DNA of 64,000 nt from Luteococcus peritonei. GTDB taxonomy: Bacteria > Actinomycetota > Actinomycetes > Propionibacteriales > Propionibacteriaceae. The notes below the pieces were generated by a model. That model was not told where the DNA came from. It saw only the letters and a list, made by a program, of their open reading frames with translations, and did no database searches. This document shows, one piece after another, positions 30,990 to 39,892 of this stretch; the first letter of the stretch is position 1, and each line of letters starts with the position of its first letter. A program made the translations under genes and the position numbers. The stretch spans positions 223,926-287,925 of the forward strand of contig NZ_BAAAIX010000013.1 in the NCBI RefSeq assembly GCF_039526385.1, read 5' to 3'.

Positions 30990-32069
30990 TCAGTCCACCC
31001 GGTCGGAGTAGGCGGACTCGGCCACCCGGGCCAGGCCCTCCCGCACCAGGCGGGCCCGCCCCTCGCCGATCCCGTCGACCTCCATCAGGTCCGAGGTCTT
31101 CGCGCCGAAGAGTGCCTGCAGCGAGCCGAAGTGCTCCACGACGCGGCGGCCCAGCATGGACGGGATCCGGTCCAGGTGGGCGATCTGGCGATGGCCGCGC
31201 GGGCTGATCCGGGTCTCCAGGTGGTGGTCGTCGGGGAAGCCCATGGTGCGGGCCACCACCAGGTTCTCCAGCAGCTCGGTGGAGGTGAGCTGCTCCAGCG
31301 CGCCCACCCGGAAGGTGGCCTCGTCGGTCTGCTCGGGGCGGTAGTCGAGCTCCAGCAGGGTGGCCAGGTCGTCGACGCCCTGGGTCAGCTCGTAGAGCTG
31401 CATCTGCAGCAGGCGGCCGTCGACGCCGAGCGCGGCCACATAGGCGCGCAGCTCGCTCTCCAGCCGCCGGATCATCTCGATGCGCTGCGCGACCTTGGTG
31501 ACGTCCTTGACGCTGACCTGGTCGTGCACCTCCAGGGTGGACAGTGACCGGGTGTGCTCGCCCAGCCGCTCCCGGTAGCGGGTCATGGTGGCCAGGGCCT
31601 GGTTGGCCCGGGAGAGGATCTGCTCGGACTGCTCGATCTGGTGGCGCTGCCCGTCCAGGAAGAGCGCGATGGTGCTCATCGAGGCGGAGACCGTGACCAC
31701 CGGGATGCCGGTCTGCTGAGCGATCCGGTCCGCCGTGCGGTGCCGGGTGCCGGTCTCGACGGTGGGGATGGTGCCGTCGGGCACGAAGTGGACGCCGGCC
31801 GCGAGGATCCGCTCGAAGTCGCTGGACAGCACGATGCCGCCGTCCATCTTGGCCAGCTCGCGCAGGGCAGTGGGGGTGAACTGCACGTCCAACCCGAAGC
31901 CACCCGTGGACACCCGCTCCACCTTCCTGGTGTTGCCCAGCACCACCAGCGCGCCCGTGCGGCCGTGCAGGATCCGCTCCAACCCCTCGCGCAGCGGCGT
32001 GCCGGGCGCGAGCAGGGCCTGGTAGCGACGCAGGCGGGCCTGGCGCTCGGCAGGGGTGATGTCGGGCAT
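30990..32069 (-). CDS. disA: DNA integrity scanning diadenylate cyclase DisA
   Basis: Makes c-di-AMP from two ATP and scans DNA for branched structures. 359 residues: the N-terminal DAC domain has KMDGGIVLS (the usual motif is DGA, so Ala is Gly here) and the GTRHRTA motif with RHR; a central helical spine and a C-terminal helix-hairpin-helix domain (VDGIGEGRARLVREG) follow. Both catalytic motifs are otherwise intact, so activity is expected. It starts nine bases after radA, with which it forms an operon. Confidence 0.95.
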   Translation of the reverse strand: MPDITPAERQARLRRYQALLAPGTPLREGLERILHGRTGALVVLGNTRKVERVSTGGFGLDVQFTPTALRELAKMDGGIVLSSDFERILAAGVHFVPDGTIPTVETGTRHRTADRIAQQTGIPVVTVSASMSTIALFLDGQRHQIEQSEQILSRANQALATMTRYRERLGEHTRSLSTLEVHDQVSVKDVTKVAQRIEMIRRLESELRAYVAALGVDGRLLQMQLYELTQGVDDLATLLELDYRPEQTDEATFRVGALEQLTSTELLENLVVARTMGFPDDHHLETRISPRGHRQIAHLDRIPSMLGRRVVEHFGSLQALFGAKTSDLMEVDGIGEGRARLVREGLARVAESAYSDRVD

Positions 32070-32078
32070 GGGGCGATC

Positions 32079-33503
32079 CTAGCCCGCGGCCGTTCCAGGC
32101 CCGTCCTGGCCGCGGGGCTGCCGACGCAGCCCCAGCACTCCCAGGGCCTCGGCCACGCCGGAGACCTCCACCACCTTCAGCCCGCCCAGCCGGGGCACGC
32201 GCTGCGTGGTGTCACGCGAATTGGCCGGCACGATGGCCAGCTCGAAGCCCAGCCGTGCGGCCTCCTGCAGGCGCCGCTCCAGGCCGGGGGTGCGTCGCAG
32301 GTCTCCTGCCAGGCCCACCTCGCCGACGGCGAGCACCCGCTTGGGGAAGTTCACCCCGAGCTGGGCCGAGGCCACCGCCACGGCGATCGCCAGGTCGGCG
32401 CACGGGTCGGTCACCTTGGCGCCGCCCACCGTCGAGACGTAGACGTCCTTGGCGCTCAGCGAGATCCTGGCCTTGGTCTCCAGCACCGCGAGGATCATCG
32501 CCACCCGGGCGCCCTCCACACCATTGGTGGTGCGACGCGGGTTCTTCTCGTTGGGGGAGGGGGCGGCCAGCGCCTGGATCTCGGCCAGCAGGGGACGTCG
32601 GCCCTCCATGGTCACCGTCACGCAGGTGCCCGGCACCGGCTCGACGTAGTGGTTGGTGAACAGCCCCGACGGGTCCGGCACCTCCACGATGCCCTTCTCG
32701 CCCATCTCGAAGCAGCCCACCTCGTCGGCGGGACCGAAGCGGTTCTTGGCGGCCCGCACCATCCGGAAGCCGGAGTGCCGGTCTCCCTCGAAGTTCAGCA
32801 CCACGTCCACCAGGTGCTCCATGGTGCGGGGGCCGGCGATGTTGCCGTCCTTGGTGACGTGGCCCACGATCACCACCGCCATCCCGCGTCGCTTGGCCAC
32901 CCGCACCAACGCACCGGTGACCTCGCGCACCTGGGTGACGCCGCCGGGGGAGCCGTCGGCCTCCGCGGTGCCGACGGTCTGCACCGAGTCCAGCACCAGC
33001 AGGCTGGGCTCCACCTCCTCGATGTGGCCCAGCACGGTGCCCAGGTCCGTCTCCGCGGCCAGGTAGAGCTCGTCCACCAGCGCCTGGGTGCGGTCGGCGC
33101 GCAGCCGCACCTGGGCCGCGGACTCCTCGCCGGTGACGTAGAGGGTGCGCTGCCCGGAGCCGGCCCACTTGGCGGCCACCTCCAGCAGCAGCGTGGACTT
33201 GCCCACGCCCGGTTCTCCCGCGAGCAGCACCACGACGCCCGGCACCAGGCCACCGCCCAGCACCCGGTCGAGCTCGCCGATCCCGGTGAGCACCCGGGTG
33301 GTGGTGTTGGTGGGCACCTGGTTGATCGGGACCGCCTTGGCCACCGGCACGCTGGAGGCGACGGTGGCCAGCTTGGGGGCGCCGCGTTCGGCCACGCTGC
33401 CCCAGGTCTGGCACTCGCCGCACCGGCCGACCCAGCGCACGCTGCTCCAGCCGCACTCGGTGCACACCCACGGGTCCTGCTTCGTCTTCGCCACGTCCTG
33501 CAC
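32079..33503 (-). CDS. radA: DNA repair protein RadA
   Basis: Branch-migrating RecA-like helicase. The N-terminal C4 zinc finger (C14, C17, C28, C31 in CTECGW and CGECQTW), Walker A GEPGVGKST, the RadA-specific KNRFG motif (AAKNRFGPADE) and a C-terminal Lon-like domain are all present. 474 residues with the GTG at 33503; the GTG at 33494 would give the more common MAKTK start and is a real alternative. In Bacillus, RadA represses DisA synthesis activity, which fits the radA-disA order. Confidence 0.95.
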   Translation of the reverse strand: MQDVAKTKQDPWVCTECGWSSVRWVGRCGECQTWGSVAERGAPKLATVASSVPVAKAVPINQVPTNTTTRVLTGIGELDRVLGGGLVPGVVVLLAGEPGVGKSTLLLEVAAKWAGSGQRTLYVTGEESAAQVRLRADRTQALVDELYLAAETDLGTVLGHIEEVEPSLLVLDSVQTVGTAEADGSPGGVTQVREVTGALVRVAKRRGMAVVIVGHVTKDGNIAGPRTMEHLVDVVLNFEGDRHSGFRMVRAAKNRFGPADEVGCFEMGEKGIVEVPDPSGLFTNHYVEPVPGTCVTVTMEGRRPLLAEIQALAAPSPNEKNPRRTTNGVEGARVAMILAVLETKARISLSAKDVYVSTVGGAKVTDPCADLAIAVAVASAQLGVNFPKRVLAVGEVGLAGDLRRTPGLERRLQEAARLGFELAIVPANSRDTTQRVPRLGGLKVVEVSGVAEALGVLGLRRQPRGQDGPGTAAG

Positions 33504-33560
33504 CCTAGAGGGCGGCTGTGACAGTTTTCGCGCGCGACGGCCTGCGCCGGGCGGGAACGG

Positions 33561-33595
33561 CGACAGGCCACGTCCTCACCGGACGTGGCCTGTCG
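33561..33595 (-). terminator. terminator downstream of the VOC gene
   Basis: CGACAGGCCACGTCC and its exact complement form a 15-bp stem with a five-base loop, 17 bases beyond the stop of the minus-strand VOC gene. Confidence 0.7.
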
Positions 33596-33611
33596 AGAAG
33601 TCCTGGGTGGA

Positions 33612-34250
33612 TCAGATCCGCACGATCCCCTTGGTGGGGGTGTTGAAGACCACCGCGTCGAGCCCCGGCATGCCGTTCGGCGCGTTGAAGGAGAGCTTCA
33701 CGCCGTCCAGCTCCTCACCGATCGGGATGCCCAGCCAGTCCTCCACGCGCGGCTGCGAGCCGGCGATGTCGATCTCGTCGACGACGATGTCGCCGGTCAG
33801 GGCGCTGGGCCGGACCGACTCGTCGGACTCCCACTTCAGGAAGTAGGGCAGCTGCGGGTCGGCCATCAGGCCCTTGATGCCCAGCTGGCGCCACTCCAGC
33901 AGGCGACCGTCGGGGAAGTGGCGCGAGCCCTCCACTGCGGTGCGCTCCAGGCGCTGCTCGTAGGGGGCCAGGTCGTCGACCGAGACCACCCAGCCCAGCC
34001 AGCCGCCGCCCATCTCGGTGCGGGCGCGCACGGCCTGGCCGAAGACGGCCTTCTCGGAGGCGGGGTGCTCCAGCACCTCCACCACCTCGAGGTAGCGGGC
34101 ATTGGCCAGCGGCAGGATGTGGTTGCGGGTGCCGAAGCGGGGGTGGAAGCCACCATCCTTGAACTCCGCGCCCAGGAGGTCGCCGAGGCGCTCGACCTCG
34201 GCCTTCAGGCCGTCGGGTCCTGCGGCAAAAACGAGATGGTCGACATGCAT
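33612..34250 (-). CDS. VOC-superfamily glyoxalase-like protein
   Basis: 212 residues beginning MHVDHLVFAAGPD, the typical first strand of glyoxalase-like (PF13468-type) proteins, with the conserved GTRNHILPL and a central YLEVVEV strand supplying likely metal ligands (His, Glu). Substrate unknown; members include ring-cleaving dioxygenases and isomerases, but most are uncharacterised. ATG start at 34250. Monocistronic. Confidence 0.8.
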   Translation of the reverse strand: MHVDHLVFAAGPDGLKAEVERLGDLLGAEFKDGGFHPRFGTRNHILPLANARYLEVVEVLEHPASEKAVFGQAVRARTEMGGGWLGWVVSVDDLAPYEQRLERTAVEGSRHFPDGRLLEWRQLGIKGLMADPQLPYFLKWESDESVRPSALTGDIVVDEIDIAGSQPRVEDWLGIPIGEELDGVKLSFNAPNGMPGLDAVVFNTPTKGIVRI

Positions 34251-34367
34251 GCAGACATTCTTGCCTCACGGTGCCCCGATCACGAAACCGGGTCCCCCCT
34301 TAGGCTCTTGACAGGCAGGGCGGCAGGCGCCCGACGCCCGGGTGCGGAGCCGGTGCCCGCCCCGCCA

Positions 34368-35165
34368 CTAGGACTTTTCGGGTCGGGGCCCGGACAGTCT
34401 CGTCGCCTCATGGACGATCGCCCCGCCCGGCTGGTGGGCCTCGATGAGACGGCACAGCTCCTGGTAGGCGGCCGGGCCCATCAGCTCCACCAGCTCGTCG
34501 CGTGCCGACCGGTAGAGCGGCTCGACGCCCACGTGGGCGGTGGGATTGGAGGTGCAGTACCAGTCCAGGTCGGCACCACCCTCGCCCCAGCCCTCCCGGG
34601 CGTACTCGCCGATCGTGATCTCCAGCCAGGGCGTGCCGTCGGCATGCTCCATGTGACGGTAGGTACGCCGGATCGGCAGCTGCCAGCAGACGTCGGGCTT
34701 GGTCTCGACGTGGCTGATGCCCTCGCGCAGCGCCAGCCCGTGCAGCGCGCAGCCGGCGCCGCCCGCGAAGCCGGGGCGGTTCTGGAAGATGCAGGCACCC
34801 TGGTGCACCCGGGTCTTGCGGCCCGGCTCGTCACCCTCGTCGTCGGGGTCGTCCACGGCCCAGCCCAGTTGCCCGGCCTCGAAGTTCTGCCAGGTCTGGG
34901 GCGTGAGCCGCGCCACGTGGCCGGCCACCCGTTGCTCGTCGGCCGGTTCGCTGAAGTGGGCGCCCAGCACGCAGCAGCCGTCGTCGGGGCGCTCCGCGTC
35001 GATGCCGGGACAGCCGCGGCCCCAGATGCAACTCCAGGCGCTGGTCAGCCAGGTCAGGTCGCAGCGGAAGGTCTGGTCCGGCTCGTCGGGGTCGACGAAC
35101 TCCACCCAGGTGCGGGGGATGGGACGACGGATCTCCACGTCGACCGGCTGGTGGGCAGGACTCAC
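34368..35165 (-). CDS. cysteine-rich putative metal-binding protein (DUF3109/YkgJ-like)
   Basis: 265 residues with eight clustered cysteines: RCDLTW, WSCIWGRGCPG, DGCCVLG, GACIFQN, AGCALHG and DVCWQLP. The arrangement recalls the zinc/iron-chelate YkgJ and DUF3109 families, in which cysteines bind metal, but I assign it only tentatively. An acidic loop (DDPDDEGDEPG) sits in the middle. No signal peptide. GTG start. Divergent from the isomerase gene 65 bp away. Confidence 0.65.
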   Translation of the reverse strand: MSPAHQPVDVEIRRPIPRTWVEFVDPDEPDQTFRCDLTWLTSAWSCIWGRGCPGIDAERPDDGCCVLGAHFSEPADEQRVAGHVARLTPQTWQNFEAGQLGWAVDDPDDEGDEPGRKTRVHQGACIFQNRPGFAGGAGCALHGLALREGISHVETKPDVCWQLPIRRTYRHMEHADGTPWLEITIGEYAREGWGEGGADLDWYCTSNPTAHVGVEPLYRSARDELVELMGPAAYQELCRLIEAHQPGGAIVHEATRLSGPRPEKS

Positions 35166-35230
35166 CGGGGCACCCTATCCGAGCGCCCCGCCTGGCTGAC
35201 GGAGACCGGGGCCCCGGCTAGGTTTGGTCC

Positions 35231-36097
35231 GTGGACGCCAACCAGGTCAATGCCGCCCCTGCCGAGAGCACCCGTCCCGTCTGCCCGGCGAAGGTGGGAC
35301 TGTCGACCAGTTCGGTCTATCCGGAGTCCACCGCCTCGGGCTTCGAGCTGGCCGCCCAGCTCGGCTGGGACGGCGTCGAGGTGATGGTGGGCATCGACCC
35401 GCTGGCCGCCGACATCGACCGCGTCGAGGCGCTGCGCGACTACCACCAGGTGCCGGTGATGGCCATCCACGCCCCCTGCCTGCTGGTCACCCAGGGCACC
35501 TGGGGCAGCGACCCCTGGGAGAAGCTGGAGCGCTCCGCGGAGGCGGCCACCCGGCTCGGTGCCGATGTCGTGGTGGTGCACCCGCCCTTCCGCTGGCAGG
35601 CCAACTACGCCCGCACCTTCGTCGACGGGATCCGGCGGCTCAACGCGGAGACCGGGATCATCTTCGCGGTGGAGAACATGTACCCCTGGCGCACGCCGGG
35701 CACCCCCTTCCAGGCCTATGTGCCCAGCTGGGACCCCACCGAGCTGAGCTACGAGCACCTCACCCTGGACCTCTCGCACGCCTCCACCTCGCGGGTGCAG
35801 TCGCTGGACTACCTGGAGCAGTGGGGGCCGCGGCTCAAGCACGTGCACATCACCGACGGCAAGGGTTCGCTCAAGGACGAGCACCTGTTCCCCGGCGAGG
35901 GCGACCAGCAGGCCTTCGAGCTGATGCGACGCCTGGCCGAGCGCCAGTTCGACGGGCACGTGGTGCTGGAGGTGAACACCCGCAAGGCCGGTTCACGGGC
36001 CCGACGCGAGGAACTGCTGGCGCAGTGCCTGGCCGACATCCGCGAGCACCTGGGCCAGGCGCAGCCGGTGGCCGAGCCCGCAGGTGAGCCGCGGTGA
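35231..36097 (+). CDS. sugar phosphate isomerase/epimerase (AP-endonuclease-2 TIM barrel)
   Basis: 288 residues of the xylose-isomerase-like TIM barrel. Metal-site residues lie where expected: HAPCLL near 77, VVVHPPF near 116, FAVENMYP near 153, LDLSHAS near 180, KHVHITDGKG near 205, and a final LEVNTR. Substrate unknown. The gene overlaps the next (CPBP protease) by 14 bp. It is positioned upstream of asd and proC, as in related actinobacteria. Confidence 0.85.
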   Translation: MDANQVNAAPAESTRPVCPAKVGLSTSSVYPESTASGFELAAQLGWDGVEVMVGIDPLAADIDRVEALRDYHQVPVMAIHAPCLLVTQGTWGSDPWEKLERSAEAATRLGADVVVVHPPFRWQANYARTFVDGIRRLNAETGIIFAVENMYPWRTPGTPFQAYVPSWDPTELSYEHLTLDLSHASTSRVQSLDYLEQWGPRLKHVHITDGKGSLKDEHLFPGEGDQQAFELMRRLAERQFDGHVVLEVNTRKAGSRARREELLAQCLADIREHLGQAQPVAEPAGEPR

Positions 36098-37100
36098 GCG
36101 CGCTCCGGCACGAGCCTCTGGGGCGCCGGTGAGGACGGGACAGTCCCCGGACGAGCCGCACGTGGGCCCGGACCAGGCCTCGCCCTCGGAGCCACAGGTG
36201 CTCGCGGCTGCTGCCCTTCCCGAGCCGGTCGTGACAGCGGACTCGCCCGCGCCAGGCGAGTCGGCTGCGGAGGCCGCGACGGATGCGGCCGCCACGATGG
36301 CCGAACCGCTGGCCGTGCCCCGTCCTCGCAGGCCCGTCCCACCGGGGCTGCGACGCCTGCTGCTGGCCGAGTGCGCCGTCGTGCTGGGCGTCAGCCTGGG
36401 GCAGTCGGCGATCTACTCGGTGCTGCGGATCATCGAGCGGATGACCCGCCCGGTGGCGCTGAACCAGCAGACCTCCACCATCAACCAGGCGGCGACGCCC
36501 GATCGCCCCTGGCTCTCGGCGATCTACCAGCTGGCCGACACCCTGTTCCTCTTCGTGCCCGCCACGCTGGCCCTCTACCTGCTGGCGGCCGTGGCACGCC
36601 CCGCCGCGGGGGTGGCAGCGGTGACCGGGCTGGCGCGCAACCGGTGGCGCCCCGACCTGGCCTGGGGCTGCGCCATCTTCGCCGCGATCGGCATCCCCGG
36701 CCTGGGCCTCTACCTCGCCGCCCGGGCGCTGGGGCTGAACACCACGGTGCAGGCCGCAGGGCTGGGCGAGCACTGGTGGAGCGTCCCGCTGCTGGTCCTC
36801 GCGGCGCTGGGCAATTCGGTGCTGGAGGAGGTGGTGATGATCGGCTACCTGTTCACGCGTTTCCGCCAGATGCGCTTCGCGCCCTGGGTGGTGCTGGTGA
36901 CCTCTGCGCTGATCCGCGGCAGCTACCACCTCTACCAGGGCTTCGGTGGCTTCCTCGGCAATGCCGTGATGGGCCTGGCCTTCGGCGCCTGGTTCCTGCG
37001 CACCCGCCGGCTCTGGCCGCTGGTGGTGGCCCACTTCCTGCTGGACGTGGCCTCCTTCGTCGGCTACGCCCTGCTGGCCGGCCGCCTGTCCTGGCTCTGA
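36084..37100 (+). CDS. CPBP-family intramembrane metalloprotease
   Basis: 338 residues. A disordered Pro/Ala/Glu-rich stretch (1-85) precedes seven membrane helices. The three CPBP motifs are visible: EEVVMIGYLFTR (motif 1, glutamate pair), RGSYHLYQGFGG (motif 2, histidine) and AHFLLDVASF (motif 3, histidine). Relatives process prenylated or membrane peptides, sometimes bacteriocin-linked. The GTG at 36084 overlaps the isomerase gene, so the N-terminal extension may in reality begin later; there is an in-frame GTG at 36129. Confidence 0.85.
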   Translation: MSRGERAPARASGAPVRTGQSPDEPHVGPDQASPSEPQVLAAAALPEPVVTADSPAPGESAAEAATDAAATMAEPLAVPRPRRPVPPGLRRLLLAECAVVLGVSLGQSAIYSVLRIIERMTRPVALNQQTSTINQAATPDRPWLSAIYQLADTLFLFVPATLALYLLAAVARPAAGVAAVTGLARNRWRPDLAWGCAIFAAIGIPGLGLYLAARALGLNTTVQAAGLGEHWWSVPLLVLAALGNSVLEEVVMIGYLFTRFRQMRFAPWVVLVTSALIRGSYHLYQGFGGFLGNAVMGLAFGAWFLRTRRLWPLVVAHFLLDVASFVGYALLAGRLSWL

Positions 37101-37149
37101 ACAGGTACGACTCCGCAGCTGATCCGGGTCCCGCAGGAGCCCCGGTGGA

Positions 37150-37199
37150 TCACTGTCACAGTTTGGTGGGGGACTACGCCCACCAAACTGTGACAGTGA
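37150..37199. repeat. perfect 21-bp inverted repeat
   Basis: TCACTGTCACAGTTTGGTGGG (arm 37150-37170) is followed by an eight-base spacer and the exact complement at 37179-37199. The arms are much less GC-rich than the surroundings. There is no T run, so it may be a terminator after the CPBP gene, a protein-binding palindrome, or a small mobile remnant. Confidence 0.75.
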
Positions 37200-37262
37200 G
37201 GGTCGTTGGCCTCGCCGGGCTCGACGCAGACCGTCGAGGGGCGGCTGTGCCACGCTGGTGCC

Positions 37263-37697
37263 ATGGCCACCACCGTCCAGATCACCTTCGACTGCGCCGA
37301 TCCCGAGGCACTGTGCACCTTCTGGTGCCAGGCGCTCGGCTACCGCATCGAGGAGCCGCCCCAGCCCTTCACCAGCTGGCCAGAGGCGCTGGCCGCCTGG
37401 GGCGTGCCGGAGCAGGAGTGGGACAGCCGCTCGGCCTGCAGCGATCCGGAGGGAACCGGACCCCGGTTCTTCTTCCAGCGCACCGACACCGCCAAGCCGG
37501 CCAAGAACCGGATCCACCTGGACCTGCGGACCGCCGTCGGGATGTCGGGACCGGACCGGATGGCCGCCCTGCAGGCCCGTGCCGAGGAGCTGGTGGCGGT
37601 CGGTGCCACGATCCTGCAGCGCGTCGAGCCCGACGGCTTCGACCTGGGCAACATCGTGCTGGCCGATCCGGAGGGCAACGAGTTCTGCCTGGACTGA
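37263..37697 (+). CDS. VOC-superfamily protein (glyoxalase-like)
   Basis: 144 residues; one vicinal-oxygen-chelate unit. Starts VQITFDCADPEALCTFW, the usual first motif of the actinobacterial glyoxalase-like (PF18029-type) group, and ends VLADPEGNEFCLD, with the canonical metal-site Glu. KNRIHLDLRT in the centre holds the His ligand. Substrate unknown. ATG at 37263. Confidence 0.85.
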   Translation: MATTVQITFDCADPEALCTFWCQALGYRIEEPPQPFTSWPEALAAWGVPEQEWDSRSACSDPEGTGPRFFFQRTDTAKPAKNRIHLDLRTAVGMSGPDRMAALQARAEELVAVGATILQRVEPDGFDLGNIVLADPEGNEFCLD

Positions 37698-37784
37698 ACC
37701 AGCGCTCCCGGGAGCGACCCGGCGAGCACCGGGCCACGTGGACGCCTGCGGGTGCGCCGCACCTCGCCCGATAGGCTGGCAGGC

Positions 37785-38825
37785 ATGCGCGTAGGAGTCT
37801 TTGGAGCAACCGGCCAGGTGGGCGGCGTCATGCTGACGCTGCTCGAGGAGCGAAACTTTCCCGTCGACGAGCTGAGGCTGTTCGCCTCCGCCCGCTCCGC
37901 CGGGCAGAAGATCGCCTTCAAGGGCCAGCAGATCACCGTCGAGGACACCGAGACCGCCGACTTCTCCGGCCTCGACATCGCCCTGTTCAGCAATGGCGGT
38001 TCCACCTCGAAGGTCGTCGCCCCGAAGGTGGCCGCCGCGGGCGCCGTCGTCGTGGACAACTCCTCGGCCTGGCGGCTCGACCCCGAGGTCCCGCTGGTGG
38101 TCAGCGAGGTCAACCCCGAGGACGCCAAGAACCCGCCCAAGGGCATCATCGCCAATCCCAACTGCACCACCATGGCCGCCATGCCCGTGCTCAAGCCGCT
38201 GCACGATGCCGCGACGCTGAAGCGCCTGGTGGTGGCCACCTACCAGGCCATCTCCGGCTCCGGTGGCGCCGCCGTGGTCAACGCCGAGCGCCAGTTCCGC
38301 ACCGGCGTGGAGTCCGGCCGGCTCGACGAGCTGCGCCTGGACGGCTCGGTCATCGACTTCGGTGACCCCGCCCCGTACGTCAAGCCGATCGCCTACAACG
38401 TGCTGCCGATCGCCGGTAACCTCGTCGACGACGGCACCGGCGAGACCGACGAGGAGCAGAAGCTGCGCAACGAGTCGCGCAAGATCCTGCACATCCCGGA
38501 CCTGCTGGTGGCCGGCACCTGCGTGCGCGTGCCCGTGCTCAGCGGCCACTCGCTGGTGGTGCACGCCGAGTTCGCCGAGGACATCACCCCGGAGCAGGCT
38601 GCCGAGATCCTCACCGACGCCCCCGGCGTCGAGCTGATGGATGTCCCCACCCCGCAGGACGCGGCGGGCAAGGACCCGAGCTATGTCGGACGCATCCGCC
38701 GCGACCAGTCGGCTCCCGAGGGCAAGGGCCTGGTGCTCTTCCTGAGCAATGACAACCTGCGCAAGGGGGCCGCCCTGAACGCCGTGCAGGTGGCCGAGGT
38801 CGTCGCGCAGAACCTGAAGGGCTGA
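37785..38825 (+). CDS. asd: aspartate-semialdehyde dehydrogenase
   Basis: Reduces aspartyl phosphate to the semialdehyde for lysine, diaminopimelate, threonine and methionine synthesis. 346 residues. NADPH loop GATGQVGGVM at the N-terminus, catalytic Cys in ANPNCTTMA near residue 129, and QAISGSGGAA. The ATG at 37785 gives the standard MRVGVFGATG beginning. Unlike many actinobacteria, no aspartokinase gene is adjacent. proC follows after two bases. Confidence 0.96.
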   Translation: MRVGVFGATGQVGGVMLTLLEERNFPVDELRLFASARSAGQKIAFKGQQITVEDTETADFSGLDIALFSNGGSTSKVVAPKVAAAGAVVVDNSSAWRLDPEVPLVVSEVNPEDAKNPPKGIIANPNCTTMAAMPVLKPLHDAATLKRLVVATYQAISGSGGAAVVNAERQFRTGVESGRLDELRLDGSVIDFGDPAPYVKPIAYNVLPIAGNLVDDGTGETDEEQKLRNESRKILHIPDLLVAGTCVRVPVLSGHSLVVHAEFAEDITPEQAAEILTDAPGVELMDVPTPQDAAGKDPSYVGRIRRDQSAPEGKGLVLFLSNDNLRKGAALNAVQVAEVVAQNLKG

Positions 38826-38827
38826 TC

Positions 38828-39637
38828 GTGCGGATCGTCCTGGTGGGCGTCGGCAAGATGGGCGAGGCGGTGCTCGCCGGCATCGTCTCCGCCCGTGGAC
38901 CGCAGGACGTGCTGGTGGTGAACCGTCGCAGGGAGCGCGACGAGGAGTTGCGCGAGCGGTATGGCGTCACCCCGGCCGCCCTCGACGAGGCCGCCGCCCG
39001 GGCCGACGTGGTGGTGCTGGCCGTCAAGCCCAAGGACATCACCGGTCAGCTCGACGCGATGCGCGAGTCACTGCGCCCCGAGGCCGTGGTGGTGAGCCTG
39101 GCCGCCGGGCTGCCGCTCGAGGTGATGCAGCGCCACCTGGCCGAGGGCCAGCCCGTGGTGCGCGTGATGCCCAACACCCCCTCCTTGGTGGGGCAGGGGA
39201 TGAGCGCGGTCAGCGCCGGGCAGGGCGTGAGCAAGGAGCAGCTGGAGCTGGTCACCGATCTGATGATCACCTGCGGCGAGGTCGTGGTGGTGCCGGAGTC
39301 CCAGCAGGACGCCGTCACCGCCGTCTCCGGCTCCGGTCCGGCCTACCTCTTCGCGGTGGCCGAGGCGATGGCGGAGGCCGGCGTGCAGCTCGGCCTGCCG
39401 CGTGAGGTCGCCACCCGCCTGGCCAACCAGACCATCAAGGGCGCCGGGGTGATGCTGGTGGAGTCCGGCACCCATCCCAGCATCCTGCGCGAGAACGTCA
39501 CCTCGCCCGGCGGCACCACGGCGCAGGCGCTCAAGGTGCTCGACGAGCGAGCGGTGCGGGCTGCCTTCTCGGCGGCCATGACCGCCTGCCACGACACCTC
39601 CGCGGCCATGGCCCGGGCCCAGCTCGAGCAGGACTGA
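38828..39637 (+). CDS. proC: pyrroline-5-carboxylate reductase
   Basis: Last step of proline synthesis. 269 residues with the NADPH-binding GVGKMGEA loop, VVRVMPNTPSLVGQG, and the family signature in the dimer domain (SGSGPAYLF, then SPGGTT near the C-terminus). GTG start two bases after asd, so both are likely in one transcript. Confidence 0.96.
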   Translation: MRIVLVGVGKMGEAVLAGIVSARGPQDVLVVNRRRERDEELRERYGVTPAALDEAAARADVVVLAVKPKDITGQLDAMRESLRPEAVVVSLAAGLPLEVMQRHLAEGQPVVRVMPNTPSLVGQGMSAVSAGQGVSKEQLELVTDLMITCGEVVVVPESQQDAVTAVSGSGPAYLFAVAEAMAEAGVQLGLPREVATRLANQTIKGAGVMLVESGTHPSILRENVTSPGGTTAQALKVLDERAVRAAFSAAMTACHDTSAAMARAQLEQD

Positions 39638-39667
39638 GCCGCGCCGGCAGGAGACCCCGGGACACAG

Positions 39668-39699
39668 AACAGGCCCGCCGGTCAGCCGGCGGGCCTGTT
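39668..39699. terminator. bidirectional terminator after proC
   Basis: AACAGGCCCGCCGG pairs perfectly with CCGGCGGGCCTGTT around a four-base loop, 30 bases after proC and 15 bases beyond the end of the opposing peptide gene. Confidence 0.75.
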
Positions 39700-39714
39700 G
39701 CTGTGGTGCAAGGG

Positions 39715-39862
39715 TCAGCGGCGAGCCGCGGCCGCCTCGGTGNNNNNNNNNNNNNNNNNNNNNNNNNNNNNNNNNNNNNNNNNNNNNNNNNNNNNNNNNN
39801 NNNGCCAGGGCGGCCGGGTAGAGCCAGGCGAAACGGGACAGGCTGGTACGGATCTTGTTCAT
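39715..39862 (-). CDS. small peptide gene 2, interrupted by assembly gap
   Basis: The minus strand opens with a good ribosome-binding site (CAGGAG) and ATG at 39862, encoding MNKIRTSLSRFAWLYPAALA. It then enters the run of N, and beyond the gap a TEAAAARR-stop ending is readable in one frame. With exactly 61 missing bases the two halves are out of frame by one, so the true gap length must differ or the end belongs elsewhere. It would encode a short basic, amphipathic peptide of roughly 50 residues. No family recognised. Confidence 0.4.
39743..39803. other. assembly gap (61 N)
   Basis: Unresolved bases inside small peptide gene 2. The flanks are GC-rich (GCCGCGGCCGCC-type), so a hairpin or a short repeat may have stopped assembly. 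Confidence 1.
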
Positions 39863-39892
39863 GCTGGTGCTCCTGTGGGTCTGGAGGGGTGC

